Shown here piece by piece: positions 22,661 through 30,395 of a stretch of DNA of 34,413 nt. The stretch is from NCBI GenBank assembly GCA_030448005.1, contig JAUJNT010000001.1, positions 567,430 through 601,842 on the forward strand, given 5' to 3'. How positions within the stretch are numbered: the first letter of the stretch is position 1; each line of letters begins with the position of its first letter. Made by a program: the position numbers and the translations under genes. Source of the DNA: Thermoleophilaceae bacterium (GTDB taxonomy: Bacteria > Actinomycetota > Thermoleophilia > Solirubrobacterales > Thermoleophilaceae). The notes below the pieces were generated by a model. That model was not told the DNA's origin. It saw nothing but the letters and a program-made list of their open reading frames with translations, and made no database searches.

Positions 22661-23251
22661 TCAGTTCCACTCGATCCTTGCCGAGTACTCACGATGACAC
22701 TGGATGGTCAAGCCGGTCTCTACCCAGATAAGTCAACGCGAAAGGATCGATCGGTTCAAACGACGTCGGCGGGCCGCCGCGCGCTCGGAATGGCGGCTTG
22801 TCGCGGCCACTACAACCTCCTGAAGCTCCACCGCCACTCGCCGCAGACCTCAGCCGCCTGATCGGCGACTTCGGAGCAGAATCCGCCCCGTGCTTCCTGC
22901 TCGCCGCCGGGCCGACCCGACGGGCTACTCGGATCCGTGACCTTTTGCGCGACAGCCTCGTGCGTAGACAGCAGGGGCCTTCGAGACTTCTGTGCTCGAG
23001 GAAAGCAATAGCGGCGAGGTCGCCCGCTCAGACGACTGCTCCCGGCGCGCGGAGGGATAACGATCCCCGGCGGCAGAGTGCCGCGTTTGCGCATCGCAGC
23101 ACCGGGCGCCTCGCCCACCCTCTCGTCGAGGAGCAGCAGTGTCGTCGCTCTGCAGGCCCTGCACGGTCCGTCAAGCCCTCACGGGTTGACCCGCACGGCG
23201 AGCGCCGGAGATAGTTGCGGCGAGGAGCAAACTACGTCGGAGGAGGACGTG
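22661..23251. other. Gap of about 590 bases without a supported gene
   Basis: Frames on both strands are Arg/Pro-rich and lack motifs. The stretch lies between the IS and a broken ABM-like gene and may be decayed coding DNA. The only clear site is the GGAGGAGG RBS at 23239-23246 for the next gene. Confidence 0.4.
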
Positions 23252-23550
23252 ATGCACGCGCGCGTAAGCACGTACGACGGTGAGGCCGACGAACTAGTCA
23301 AGGGATTCGACTGCGTACGAGGCGCCTTGAGGAGTTGGACGGTGTCAGCAAGGCCTACTTCCTCGTCGACAGGGATGGCGGCAGGAGGATCAGCATCACC
23401 CTGTGGGAGTCAGAAGGCGCACTCGACGCGAGTGTGGAACGGGCCAACCAGATGCGCGAAGAGGCGACTGATCAGGCGGGCGCCGCGATTCAGTCGGTCG
23501 ACCACTACGTCGTGGTCGACGCGGCTCTCCGACAGTCTGGTGGCCATGGT
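23252..23550 (+). pseudogene. Small dimeric alpha-beta barrel (ABM-like) protein with a frameshift
   Basis: ATG 23252, with a strong GGAGGAGG upstream, starts MHARVSTYDGEADELVKGFD. Near 23310-23330 the frame shifts, and the rest reads LEELDGVSKAYFLVDRDGG, ISITLWESEGALDASVERAN and SVDHYVVVDAAL. Together this is a protein of about 95 residues typical of ABM/dimeric alpha-beta barrel monooxygenase-like families. The second frame has no stop until 23829, beyond the tRNA gene, so the original end has been lost as well; 23550 is my estimate. Either decayed or affected by a sequence error. Confidence 0.6.
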
Positions 23551-23608
23551 GGGTGGGAACGAGCGCCGTCAGCGCCAGGCAAGGAAGCTAGCACTCTCGT
23601 TCCCACCC
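23551..23608. repeat. 13-bp perfect inverted repeat
   Basis: GGGTGGGAACGAG at 23551-23563 and its reverse complement at 23596-23608, with a 32-base loop. It lies between the broken ABM gene and the tRNA-Arg terminator hairpin. It could fold as a strong stem or be the trace of a small mobile element. Confidence 0.75.
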
Positions 23609-23640
23609 GCGCCCATTCAGAGCGCCCGCGGCGGCCTCCG

Positions 23641-23673
23641 CCACGAAACCCGGCCGTAGCGGGGCTTTCGTGG
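23641..23673 (-). terminator. Hairpin behind tRNA-Arg(ACG)
   Basis: CCACGAAA pairs with TTTCGTGG and, inside, CCCG with CGGG. It starts two bases beyond the tRNA 3' end on the minus strand, as expected for a tRNA terminator, but the T-run is short. Confidence 0.6.
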
Positions 23674-23675
23674 AG

Positions 23676-23749
<74 letters not shown>

Positions 23750-23900
23750 AGCGGGACAAGGGTAGCGCCACCGGGCTCCGCCTCCTGCCCGGGCGGTATC
23801 AAGGGTTGGTGGAAGGATTGCTTGTCTAAGCGGACCGGGCCATCAGGCAGCGTTCGAGGCACTGCCGACCCCCGTCTTAAAACGGGGCGCCCGCGACCGC

Positions 23901-24521
23901 CTACCTGCGCCGGATCTCGCACTTCGTGGTCTTGTCGACCCTGTCGGCGATCACGGTGTCCCGGCCGGAGCCACAATCGATGATGTCGCGCCTGCGGTCG
24001 AGTGCAAGGATCGTGTCCCTCCCGCTCTGGCCCATGATCCGGTCGATCCCCGAGCCCCCACTGATCCGGTCGTTGCCGCTGCCGGCGAAGAACGTGTCGT
24101 CTCCGCTGTTGCCGGAGATCCTGTCCCTGCCGCTGCCGCCGGTGAGGTTGTCGACACCGATGCCGCCGCTGATCGTGTCGTTGCCGGCGCCACCCGCGAT
24201 CACGTCCTCACCGGAGTTGCCCTGGATCCTGTCGTCGCCGCGCCCGCTCAACTGGTTGCAGCGACTCAGGTCGGTGGTCGTGCCCGCCGGACATGTGGCG
24301 TCGCCCTGGAGCGCATCCTCGCCGCTGCCACCCTCGATCCTGTCGTCGCCGCTCAACCCATAGACCGTGTCGAGGCCGGCCTTGGCGTCGATGCGGTCGG
24401 CGATCTTCGAGCCCACGAGCGTGTCCGAGCCCGAAGTACCGGTGACCGTCTTCGCGTATGCGACGCTCGCGCAAAAGACGCAAATGAGGCCACAGGCCAC
24501 GATCAGGATTCGCTTCGGCAT
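23901..24521 (-). CDS. Secreted RTX/hemolysin-type calcium-binding repeat protein
   Basis: The 206-residue protein has a signal peptide (to about residue 23, VAYA-KTV) and then tandem nonapeptide-like repeats of the GG-x-G-x-D class: GGSGEDALQG, GRGDDRIQGN, GGAGNDTISG, GGSGRDRISG, GGSGIDRIMG. These form a parallel beta-roll that binds calcium. A Cys pair (ATCPAGTTTDLSRC) and two Cys near the end may form disulfides. No enzymatic domain is attached, so it is probably a small secreted or surface protein. It stands alone on the minus strand beside the tRNA genes. Actinobacteria of this type often hold many such genes. Confidence 0.88.
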   Translation of the reverse strand: MPKRILIVACGLICVFCASVAYAKTVTGTSGSDTLVGSKIADRIDAKAGLDTVYGLSGDDRIEGGSGEDALQGDATCPAGTTTDLSRCNQLSGRGDDRIQGNSGEDVIAGGAGNDTISGGIGVDNLTGGSGRDRISGNSGDDTFFAGSGNDRISGGSGIDRIMGQSGRDTILALDRRRDIIDCGSGRDTVIADRVDKTTKCEIRRR

Positions 24522-24588
24522 CCGTTCCTTCCGTGTTCCTTGTCTGCCCGGATCGTTGCCGAGTCCGGCGCCGGTGAAACCACTTCAG

Positions 24589-24677
24589 CGGAGAGGGCGG
24601 GATTCGAACCCGCGAAAGAGCTTGCGCCCCTTACTCGCTTAGCAGGCGAGTGCCTTCAGCCACTCGGCCACCTCTCC
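24589..24677 (-). tRNA. tRNA-Ser (anticodon GCT)
   Basis: Minus strand. Acceptor GGAGAGG with CCTCTCC, anticodon stem CTCGC with loop CTGCTAA and GCGAG, a long variable arm as in serine tRNAs, and T arm GCGGG-TTCGAAT-CCCGC. Length 89 without CCA. Confidence 0.95.
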
Positions 24678-24694
24678 AGGGAGAATCCGATTGT

Positions 24695-25357
24695 ATGCCC
24701 TCGTTCCTGGCCGGGATCCTGGTGGCGCTCCCGGTCCTGACGGTGGTCCTTGAGTTCGCCCTGCCGGCCTACCTGGCGGGCCGCGTGGAGGATCGGCTCG
24801 AGGAGGGCGGAGGCAGCGCAAAGGTCCGCCTCGACGCGTTTCCGGCCGTGTCCCTCCTTGCGGGCAGGGGTGGTGGCTTCGAGGCGGAGGGCACGGGTCT
24901 ACGCCTGGATGCCGGCTTCCAGGCGGAGGGCACGGGTCGACGCCAGGAGGCGGCCGACCGGAGGGAGAACCCATTGAAGCGCCTGGACGGCTTCAAACGG
25001 GTGGATGTGACCTTGAGCGACCTCGCGGCCGGGCCACTGCGGGCCGGGCGCTTCGAGCTCAGGCGGGAGGGCCGCGGGGAGGACTACGCCCTGCTGGTGA
25101 AGGGAGTCACCACTCCGCGGGAGGTGGCCGACCAGCTCGGCAGGGCGGCAGGGGGACCGCTCGGCGGCCTCATCGGCTCGCTGGCGGGCGGTCTCGTCGT
25201 CGGCGCTGCCCGGACGCCGATCCCGCTCGAGCTGCACGCCACCGTCGCCAGCGACGAGGGACGCCCGCGGCTCGCAGCGGCCACCGGATCGGTGGCGGGC
25301 CTCCCGGCGGGCCCGTTGGCGCGACTCATGCTCGCGGTCGTGCTCGATCGACTGTGA
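24695..25357 (+). CDS. DUF2993/LmeA-like envelope protein
   Basis: The 220-residue protein begins with a membrane or signal helix (LAGILVALPVLTVVLEFALP) and continues with LAGRVEDRLEEGGGSAKVRLDAFPA, which resembles the beginning of DUF2993 (LmeA-like) phospholipid-binding proteins of Actinobacteria. A Gly-rich region near residue 160 and an LPAGPLARLML ending follow. A 13-residue unit is duplicated in tandem at about residues 61-86. The ATG lies 17 bases after the tRNA-Ser gene, which is transcribed the other way. Function in lipid handling is by family resemblance only, and my recognition is moderate. Confidence 0.68.
   Translation: MPSFLAGILVALPVLTVVLEFALPAYLAGRVEDRLEEGGGSAKVRLDAFPAVSLLAGRGGGFEAEGTGLRLDAGFQAEGTGRRQEAADRRENPLKRLDGFKRVDVTLSDLAAGPLRAGRFELRREGRGEDYALLVKGVTTPREVADQLGRAAGGPLGGLIGSLAGGLVVGAARTPIPLELHATVASDEGRPRLAAATGSVAGLPAGPLARLMLAVVLDRL
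24875..24944 (+). repeat. In-frame tandem duplication, 39-bp period
   Basis: Two 31-bp copies (24875-24905 and 24914-24944) agree at 29 positions. They encode GFEAEGTGLRLDA and GFQAEGTGRRQEA inside the DUF2993-like protein. Confidence 0.85.
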
Positions 25358-25364
25358 GCACGAC

Positions 25365-25380
25365 CCCTCCGCCCGGAGGG
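25365..25380. terminator. Hairpin between convergent genes
   Basis: CCCTCC-GCCC-GGAGGG, a perfect 6-bp GC stem eight bases after the DUF2993-like stop. No T-run, so only terminator-like. Confidence 0.4.
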
Positions 25381-25469
25381 CGCGGCGGCGTTTCCCTGTC
25401 GGGCCGAGCGACGCCCCGGTCGGGAGAGTTGGGACCCGGGAAGGGCCGGCGTCGGCAGCGCGGGCGCGG

Positions 25470-26078
25470 TCAGTGGCCCTCGAGCGCTAGCAGGAACTCC
25501 TTGCGCTCGATCCCGCCGGTGTAGCCCCCGAGCCCGCCGCCTGTGCGCAGCACCCGGTGGCAGGGCACGACCACCGGCATCGGGTTCGAGCCGAGCCCGT
25601 TCCCGGTGGCGCGCATGGCCTTGGCGCTGCCGGCGCCCGCGGCAACCTCCGCATAGGTGCTCACCCGCCCGTACCCGATGCGCGCCGTGGCCTGGAGCAC
25701 CCTCCGGAAGAAGCCGCGGGTGAGCGCCCAGTCGATCGGCGTCTCGAAGCTCTGGCGCCGGCCCTCGAAGTACTCGCCGAGCTCCCGGCGGACCGGATCG
25801 AGCCGTGCGGGTGCCTCGAGCACGCGCGGCGAAACCTCTTTGGCGAGGTCACCCAGCACCGCGTCCAGCGGCCGCTCGGGATAGGCGAGCCGCACCAGGC
25901 CGCGAGGCGTGACCGCAACGGTGAGGGGGCCGAACGGCGAGTCCACCTGCGCGTAGGCCACGTCCAGCACACCCTCCTTCTCCGCCCCGCGGGCCAAGCG
26001 GTCGAGTGCCCGCGGGGAAGGCCCGGTAGCCGGCAGGCCATCCGCGGCCTCGCCCAGTGCAACGTCGATGTCCCTCAT
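25470..26078 (-). CDS. Methylated-DNA--protein-cysteine S-methyltransferase (MGMT/Ogt type)
   Basis: The 202-residue protein ends in a standard MGMT domain: the winged-helix start FFRRVLQATARIGYGRVSTY, then the acceptor site VVPCHRV with Cys173 and the closing loop GGLGGYTGG. It takes the alkyl group from O6-alkylguanine onto Cys173 in a suicide reaction. The N-terminal 40 residues are an extra acidic piece with no match I know; there is no AdaA zinc site (no Cys cluster). Its ATG overlaps the stop of the ECF sigma gene (ATGA), so expression is tied to that factor. Confidence 0.92.
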   Translation of the reverse strand: MRDIDVALGEAADGLPATGPSPRALDRLARGAEKEGVLDVAYAQVDSPFGPLTVAVTPRGLVRLAYPERPLDAVLGDLAKEVSPRVLEAPARLDPVRRELGEYFEGRRQSFETPIDWALTRGFFRRVLQATARIGYGRVSTYAEVAAGAGSAKAMRATGNGLGSNPMPVVVPCHRVLRTGGGLGGYTGGIERKEFLLALEGH

Positions 26079-26551
26079 ACGCTCAGCTCCTCTCGCAGGC
26101 GCTTCAGTCCTTCGTGGACGCTACGACGCGCCGCCTCCTGAGAGCAGTCGAGCGCCTCTGCCACCTCCGCGTAGGAGAGCTCGGCGGCGCTGCGCAGGAA
26201 GACGGCCGCGCGCTGCTTGTCCGGCAGCGCGCGAATCTGCGCCCAGATGACCGGCTCCCCATCGATCGGCTCCGGCGGTGGATCGTCGGCGCGCGCCTCG
26301 GGCATCCCCGCCACCGGCAGTGGCCGGCGGGTGTGCGCGCGGTGCGCGTCGATCACCTTGCGCTGCGCGATCCGCATGAGCCACGCGCGCAGGTTGTCCC
26401 CGCGAGCCAGCCGCGGGTAGGCGCGCAGCGCGGCGAGGCAGGCCTCCTGGAAGCAGTCGTCCGCCTCCGAGGGCCCCACCGAGGCCACGAGGAACCGGTG
26501 CACCGCGGCGCCGTGGGCGTCGATCAGCGCTTGAAACGGCGGCAGGGTCAC
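26075..26551 (-). CDS. ECF-type RNA polymerase sigma factor
   Basis: The 158-residue protein has sigma region 2 (about residues 8-70, with DDCFQEACLAALRAY and LRAWLMRIAQRKVIDAHR) and region 4 (about 100-155, with LPDKQRAAVFLRSAAELSYAEVAEAL). It lies directly upstream of, and overlaps, the MGMT gene. No anti-sigma gene is seen beside it, unlike most ECF loci. A role in controlling DNA alkylation repair is a reasonable inference from the operon. Confidence 0.88.
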   Translation of the reverse strand: MTLPPFQALIDAHGAAVHRFLVASVGPSEADDCFQEACLAALRAYPRLARGDNLRAWLMRIAQRKVIDAHRAHTRRPLPVAGMPEARADDPPPEPIDGEPVIWAQIRALPDKQRAAVFLRSAAELSYAEVAEALDCSQEAARRSVHEGLKRLREELSV

Positions 26552-26594
26552 GCTCTATGAACGCCGCAGACGCCCGCGGCGTGAGATGGGCAGC

Positions 26595-27359
26595 TCACTC
26601 GCGGATGAACACGGGCGAGCCGAGCGGCACCTTCTTGATCAGCCAGCGCGCGTCCCTGGGATCCGAGCGCATGCAGCCGAGGCTCACCTCTTGTCCCAGG
26701 CCGCTCAGGTCGGCGGTGGCGTGAACCGCCAGGCGATCCCCGCCCGGCCATCCGGGCGGCAGCCGGGTCTGGTGGCCGGTCAGCGCCAAGACGCAACATC
26801 CATAGGGAGAGGCCGGGTCGGTGACCCGCAGCCGATCGGTCACCGCAAACCGCCCGGTCGGCGTGCTGTGGCCGGGCCTTCCCACGCCTACGCTGAGGCG
26901 CCTCACGCGCCTGCCGTCCCGGCGGACCACCAGCTCTCGCCTCGACAGGTCCGCATGCAGCGACCAGGTGACTGCGCCCAGGCGCGCCACCTTGTCCATG
27001 TGGATCCAGGCCATGTCGCCGTTCTTGAGCTCGGGCACGAGCACCGCGAGCCACTTTCCGCGGTGCTTGACCACGCTCAGCACACGCGGCGTGTTCCACT
27101 CCGTCTCCCCGGCGATCCGGATCTTCGGCCTGCCACCGGGCCGGTCGTAGAGCAGCGGCCTGCCCTCCACGCGGGCGATCGGATACCGGTTTGGACCCTC
27201 GAGGTTGGCGGGGAACGGGTCGCGCTGGGGCTCGGGACGGAAGGGCTTGGCGTCGGCCCGGCTACGGGCGCCGTCCTCGCCCGCGGTCAGCGCGGCGGCG
27301 ACGCCACCTGCCGCCAGCACGGCAACTGTTGCGGCTGCGACCTTTGAGCGGGCGACCAT
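26595..27359 (-). CDS. L,D-transpeptidase (YkuD family)
   Basis: ATG 27359 gives 254 residues with an N-terminal signal or anchor (VAAATVAVLAAGGVAAAL). The middle region may be an SH3-like module (YPIARVEGRPLLYDRPGG to DMAWIHMDKVARLG). The YkuD domain follows: TPTGRFAVTDRLR, then the active site with His in LAVHATADLSGL and the nucleophile Cys in SLGCMRSDPRDARWL. It forms 3-3 peptidoglycan links or anchors proteins to the wall outside the membrane. It diverges from the O-methyltransferase gene with only 57 bases between starts; a TACCCT -10-like element 10 bases before the ATG suggests a very short leader. Confidence 0.9.
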   Translation of the reverse strand: MVARSKVAAATVAVLAAGGVAAALTAGEDGARSRADAKPFRPEPQRDPFPANLEGPNRYPIARVEGRPLLYDRPGGRPKIRIAGETEWNTPRVLSVVKHRGKWLAVLVPELKNGDMAWIHMDKVARLGAVTWSLHADLSRRELVVRRDGRRVRRLSVGVGRPGHSTPTGRFAVTDRLRVTDPASPYGCCVLALTGHQTRLPPGWPGGDRLAVHATADLSGLGQEVSLGCMRSDPRDARWLIKKVPLGSPVFIRE

Positions 27360-27416
27360 CGTGTAGCCCAGGGTACCTGTCGGTGGCCCGGCCACGCCGC
27401 CGATTACCCTCGTCCG

Positions 27417-28061
27417 ATGGCACACGACGACCGCGAGCTTCAGTACGCGCGCGCGCACTCCACCACCGACTCGCCGCTGCTGCGCGGGGTCAGCGAGACC
27501 ACCCACCGGGAGCTCGAGTGCCCGCAGATGCTCTCGGATGTGCTCGACGGCGGGCTGTTGATGGCCTTCGTCCACGCCACGCGAGCCGCGCTGGTGCTCG
27601 AGATCGGCACGTTCAGCGGCTACTCATCACTCGCGATGGCCTCAGCGCTGCCGCCCGGCGGGCGCGTCGTGACCTGCGAGATCGACGAGGCTACAGCCGC
27701 CGTGGCGCGGCGCCACTTCGACTCGAGCGCGTTGGGCGAGCGCATCGACCTGCGGGTGGGACCGGCGATCGACACGATCGCCGCCCTCGACGGGCCGTTC
27801 GACGTGGTGTTCATCGACGCCGACAAGACCGGCTACCGGGACTACTACGAAAGCGTGCTGCCGAAGCTCGCTCCTCATGGCGTGATCGTGGTGGACAACA
27901 CGCTGTGGGGCGGCCGTGTGCTCGACCCATCCGAGGACTCGGAGAGCACCCGCGCGCTCCGCGAGTTCAACGACCACGTCCTGGCCGACGAGCGCACGGA
28001 GTGCGTGCTGCTGCCCGTGGGCGACGGCATGACGGCCATCTGGAACCGTCAGGCGATCTGA
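27417..28061 (+). CDS. Class I SAM-dependent O-methyltransferase (family 3)
   Basis: The 214-residue protein has the family 3 O-methyltransferase layout: LEIGTFSGYSSLAMA (SAM loop, about residue 61), acidic CEIDE binding the ribose, DVVFIDADKTGYRDYYE with metal-binding Asp, and VVDNTLWGGRV with the next metal ligands. Relatives methylate catechol-like hydroxyls with a divalent metal. Substrate unknown. A TACCCT box six bases before the ATG suggests a leaderless transcript. Confidence 0.9.
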   Translation: MAHDDRELQYARAHSTTDSPLLRGVSETTHRELECPQMLSDVLDGGLLMAFVHATRAALVLEIGTFSGYSSLAMASALPPGGRVVTCEIDEATAAVARRHFDSSALGERIDLRVGPAIDTIAALDGPFDVVFIDADKTGYRDYYESVLPKLAPHGVIVVDNTLWGGRVLDPSEDSESTRALREFNDHVLADERTECVLLPVGDGMTAIWNRQAI

Positions 28062-28127
28062 TCGGCGCGCCGGGCCGCGCAGTTCCGGTGCATGCGCGCC
28101 CCGGGACACCGATTCGCCTGGTACCAG

Positions 28128-28216
28128 CGGAGGGGGTGGGATTCGAACCCACGAACGAGCTGACGCCCGTTTCCGGCTTTCAAGGCCGGCGCATTCGACC
28201 GCTCTGCCACCCCTCC
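28128..28216 (-). tRNA. tRNA-Ser (anticodon TGA)
   Basis: Minus strand. Acceptor GGAGGGG with CCCCTCC, anticodon stem CCGGC with loop CTTGAAA, long variable arm, T arm GTGGG-TTCGAAT-CCCAC. Length 89 without CCA. It lies just downstream of serS, which charges it. Confidence 0.95.
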
Positions 28217-28242
28217 GGGCACTCGAGTCTTGCAGGACGCGG

Positions 28243-29496
28243 TTAACCGGCCGGCTCGATGCGCTCAGGCGCGCCGTAGGCCCGCAGGACCTCCGGAAGC
28301 AGGACGCTGCCGTCCTCCCGCTGGCCGTTCTCCACGACGGCGATGATCGTGCGACCAGCCGCCACGGCGGTGCCGTTGAGCGTATGCACGTGGCGGGGGG
28401 CCTTCGACTGGGCCGGCCGGTAGCGCACGTCGAGGCGGCGGGCCTGGAAGTCGGTCGTGTTGGAGCAGGACGTGAGCTCGCGGAAGCGCTCCTGGCCCGG
28501 TAGCCACACCTCGACGTCGTACTTCTTGGCGGCCGAGGCGCCGAGATCGTCGACTGCGATGTTCACGATCCGGTAGGGCAGTCCGAGCGCCCGCATGATC
28601 TCCTCCTCGATCGAGAGCAGCCGCTCGTGCTCCTCGACCGCCGCCTCGGGGACGACGAACGAGAACATCTCGACCTTGTCGAACTGGTGCACGCGGAAGA
28701 TGCCGCGCGTATCCCTGCCGGCCGCGCCTGCCTCACGGCGAAAGCACGTCGAGAACCCCGCGTAGCGCAGCGGGAGGTCTTCCTCGGCCAGCATGTCACC
28801 GGCGTGCATGCCGGCCAGTGGCACCTCGGAGGTCCCGGCAAGGTAGAGGCCGTCGCCCGGCACCTGGTAGATCTGCTGCTCGGTGTCGGGGAGAAAGCCC
28901 GTTCCGTACAGCGCCTCCTCCCGGACGAGCACCGGCGGCAGCACGGGCTCGAACCCGTGGCCCGCGAGCAGCTCGAGCGCCCACCGCACGAGCGCCAGCT
29001 CGAGCATCACGAGCGGGCCCTTCAGGTAGGCGAAGCGCGAGCCGGCCACGCGGGCGCCCGCCTCGAGGTCCACGAGCGGGCCCAGCAGCGCTAGGTGGTC
29101 CTTCCCCGAGGCCCCTGCCCCCCCGGCAATATCGCGGAGCACCGTGTCCTCGGTGGCGGCATCCTCTGCGGGCAGGTTGGGCATCGCCGCGAGCGTTTCC
29201 CCGAGCTGCTCCTCGACCTGTCGCAGCTCGGTCTCGAGCGCCTTCTGGCGCTCGCTCACCGCCTTCACGGCCGCTATGGCCTCCGAGGCGTCAGCGCCCT
29301 CCTGCTGCAGCAGGCCGATCTGCTTGCTCGCCGCGTTCTTCGAGGCACGCAGCTCCTCGACGTCCTGCAAGAGCGTCCTGTGACCCTCATCGAGGCGGAG
29401 TAGGCGATCGAGCGCATCCACCGCTTCCTCGCCGCGCCGGGCGAGCGCCGCACGCGCGGTCTCGGGATCCTCCCGCAGGCGCTTGAGATCGAGCAC
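28243..29496 (-). CDS. serS: Seryl-tRNA synthetase
   Basis: The 417-residue protein has the N-terminal coiled-coil arm that grips the long variable arm of tRNA-Ser (about residues 1-105, from MLDLKRLREDPETARAAL) and a class II catalytic core. Motif 2 is TCFRREAGAAGRDTRGIFR, followed by QFDKVEMF; motif 3 lies in LNGTAVAAGRTIIAVVEN near the end; ELTSCSNTTDFQARR is also typical. It makes Ser-tRNA(Ser) from Ser and ATP in the cytoplasm. Length is normal. It is the second gene after the cytochrome c gene, 71 bases apart, and may share its transcript. Confidence 0.97.
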   Translation of the reverse strand: MLDLKRLREDPETARAALARRGEEAVDALDRLLRLDEGHRTLLQDVEELRASKNAASKQIGLLQQEGADASEAIAAVKAVSERQKALETELRQVEEQLGETLAAMPNLPAEDAATEDTVLRDIAGGAGASGKDHLALLGPLVDLEAGARVAGSRFAYLKGPLVMLELALVRWALELLAGHGFEPVLPPVLVREEALYGTGFLPDTEQQIYQVPGDGLYLAGTSEVPLAGMHAGDMLAEEDLPLRYAGFSTCFRREAGAAGRDTRGIFRVHQFDKVEMFSFVVPEAAVEEHERLLSIEEEIMRALGLPYRIVNIAVDDLGASAAKKYDVEVWLPGQERFRELTSCSNTTDFQARRLDVRYRPAQSKAPRHVHTLNGTAVAAGRTIIAVVENGQREDGSVLLPEVLRAYGAPERIEPAG

Positions 29497-29567
29497 GGTG
29501 CGCCGGCCGGGCTATTGGCCCGAGCCCGTGCCTTCGCCTGAGGAGGTCACGTCCGACCCCTGACCGC

Positions 29568-29957
29568 TCATTTCTTGCCCGAGTACTGCGCGAGGAACTC
29601 GGCCACCTTCTGGGCCTCTTCGCCCACCACGATGTTCGCGGGCATGATCGCCCCGGAGAACCCTCCGTTGCGGATGGCAAAGAGAACGTCGTCGCGAGAC
29701 TCCTTGCGCACGTTGAAGTCGGGGCCGTTCGTGCGCTCGCCGGGCTTGGTCTCGCCGGGTGCCTTGGAGCCGTAGGAGTTCGCGACCGCGAGCGAGTGGC
29801 AGCCCGAGCAGTTCTCGTAGAAGAGCTGGGCGCCGGTCCTGTCCGCCTCCTTCACGTCGATCTCACCACCGCAGCCGCCCCCCAGTACGACGAGAAGCGC
29901 CAGAAGCGCACCGCAAGCGGCGCGGGCGAGCCTGGAAGGGCGGTCTGGGGCGGCCAC
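29568..29957 (-). CDS. c-type cytochrome lipoprotein
   Basis: The 129-residue protein starts (GTG 29957) with a signal peptide ending in a lipobox-like LGGGC (Cys29). It holds one haem c site, Cys50-Ser-Gly-Cys53-His54, and a likely distal Met in AIMPANIV. Length and the FLAQYSGKK-like end match short class I cytochromes. It would carry electrons outside the membrane, possibly for the respiratory chain with the nuo complex encoded nearby. It diverges from a cupredoxin lipoprotein gene with only 24 bases between starts, so the two are probably co-controlled redox carriers. Confidence 0.9.
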   Translation of the reverse strand: MAAPDRPSRLARAACGALLALLVVLGGGCGGEIDVKEADRTGAQLFYENCSGCHSLAVANSYGSKAPGETKPGERTNGPDFNVRKESRDDVLFAIRNGGFSGAIMPANIVVGEEAQKVAEFLAQYSGKK

Positions 29958-29981
29958 GGCCCGGGCATATTATCCGCCACC

Positions 29982-30371
29982 GTGCGAGTACCCGCCGCCC
30001 TGCTGTGCGCGTGCGCCCTCCCTCTGGCTGGCGGCTGCTCGGACGAGGAGGAGCCGGGGCGCTCTGTCACCGTCCGCACCGGCGCGACCGTGAGGATGGG
30101 GGCCGATGAGTATCGCTTCGACCCGGGGCGCATCGTGGTGAGAGCCGGAGGGCGGGAGGCGCGTCTCAGGATCGTGCTGGCCAACCGCGGCAGCCTCGCG
30201 CACAACATCCACATCCGCGAGGGCGAGCGGGACCTCGCCTCGACGCGCAGCTTCCCGGAGGGCCGGCGGCGGTCTGTCAGCGCGAGCCTTCGGCCCGGGA
30301 GCTACAGGTACGTGTGCACCGTGGGAGACCACGAGGAGCTCGGGATGGTGGGCAGGCTGGAGGTGAAGTAG
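29982..30371 (+). CDS. Cupredoxin-domain lipoprotein
   Basis: GTG 29982 opens a 129-residue protein with lipobox LAGGC (Cys19) and an acidic linker. The cupredoxin fold follows, with a type-1 copper set: His in SLAHNIHI and Cys, His and Met in YVCTVGDHEELGM. A TATTAT -10-like element lies about nine bases before the GTG, so the mRNA is probably leaderless. It faces away from the cytochrome c gene. It may act as an electron carrier or copper binder at the membrane surface. The type-1 ligands are all present, unlike the frameshifted cupredoxin at 13.2 kb. Confidence 0.85.
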   Translation: MRVPAALLCACALPLAGGCSDEEEPGRSVTVRTGATVRMGADEYRFDPGRIVVRAGGREARLRIVLANRGSLAHNIHIREGERDLASTRSFPEGRRRSVSASLRPGSYRYVCTVGDHEELGMVGRLEVK

Positions 30372-30395
30372 GCGCCTCGGGCAGTAACGGGCCTC

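Noticed and set aside
22798-23214. 138-codon plus-strand frame and overlapping minus-strand frame
   Set aside because: No RBS, no motif and low-complexity Arg/Ser composition on both strands.
21248-23608. CRISPR array
   Set aside because: Repeats here are two-copy inverted repeats or a single palindrome; no regularly spaced direct repeats anywhere in the window.
27191-28246. 351-codon plus-strand frame
   Set aside because: Runs through the L,D-transpeptidase start, the O-methyltransferase and the tRNA-Ser; a shadow.
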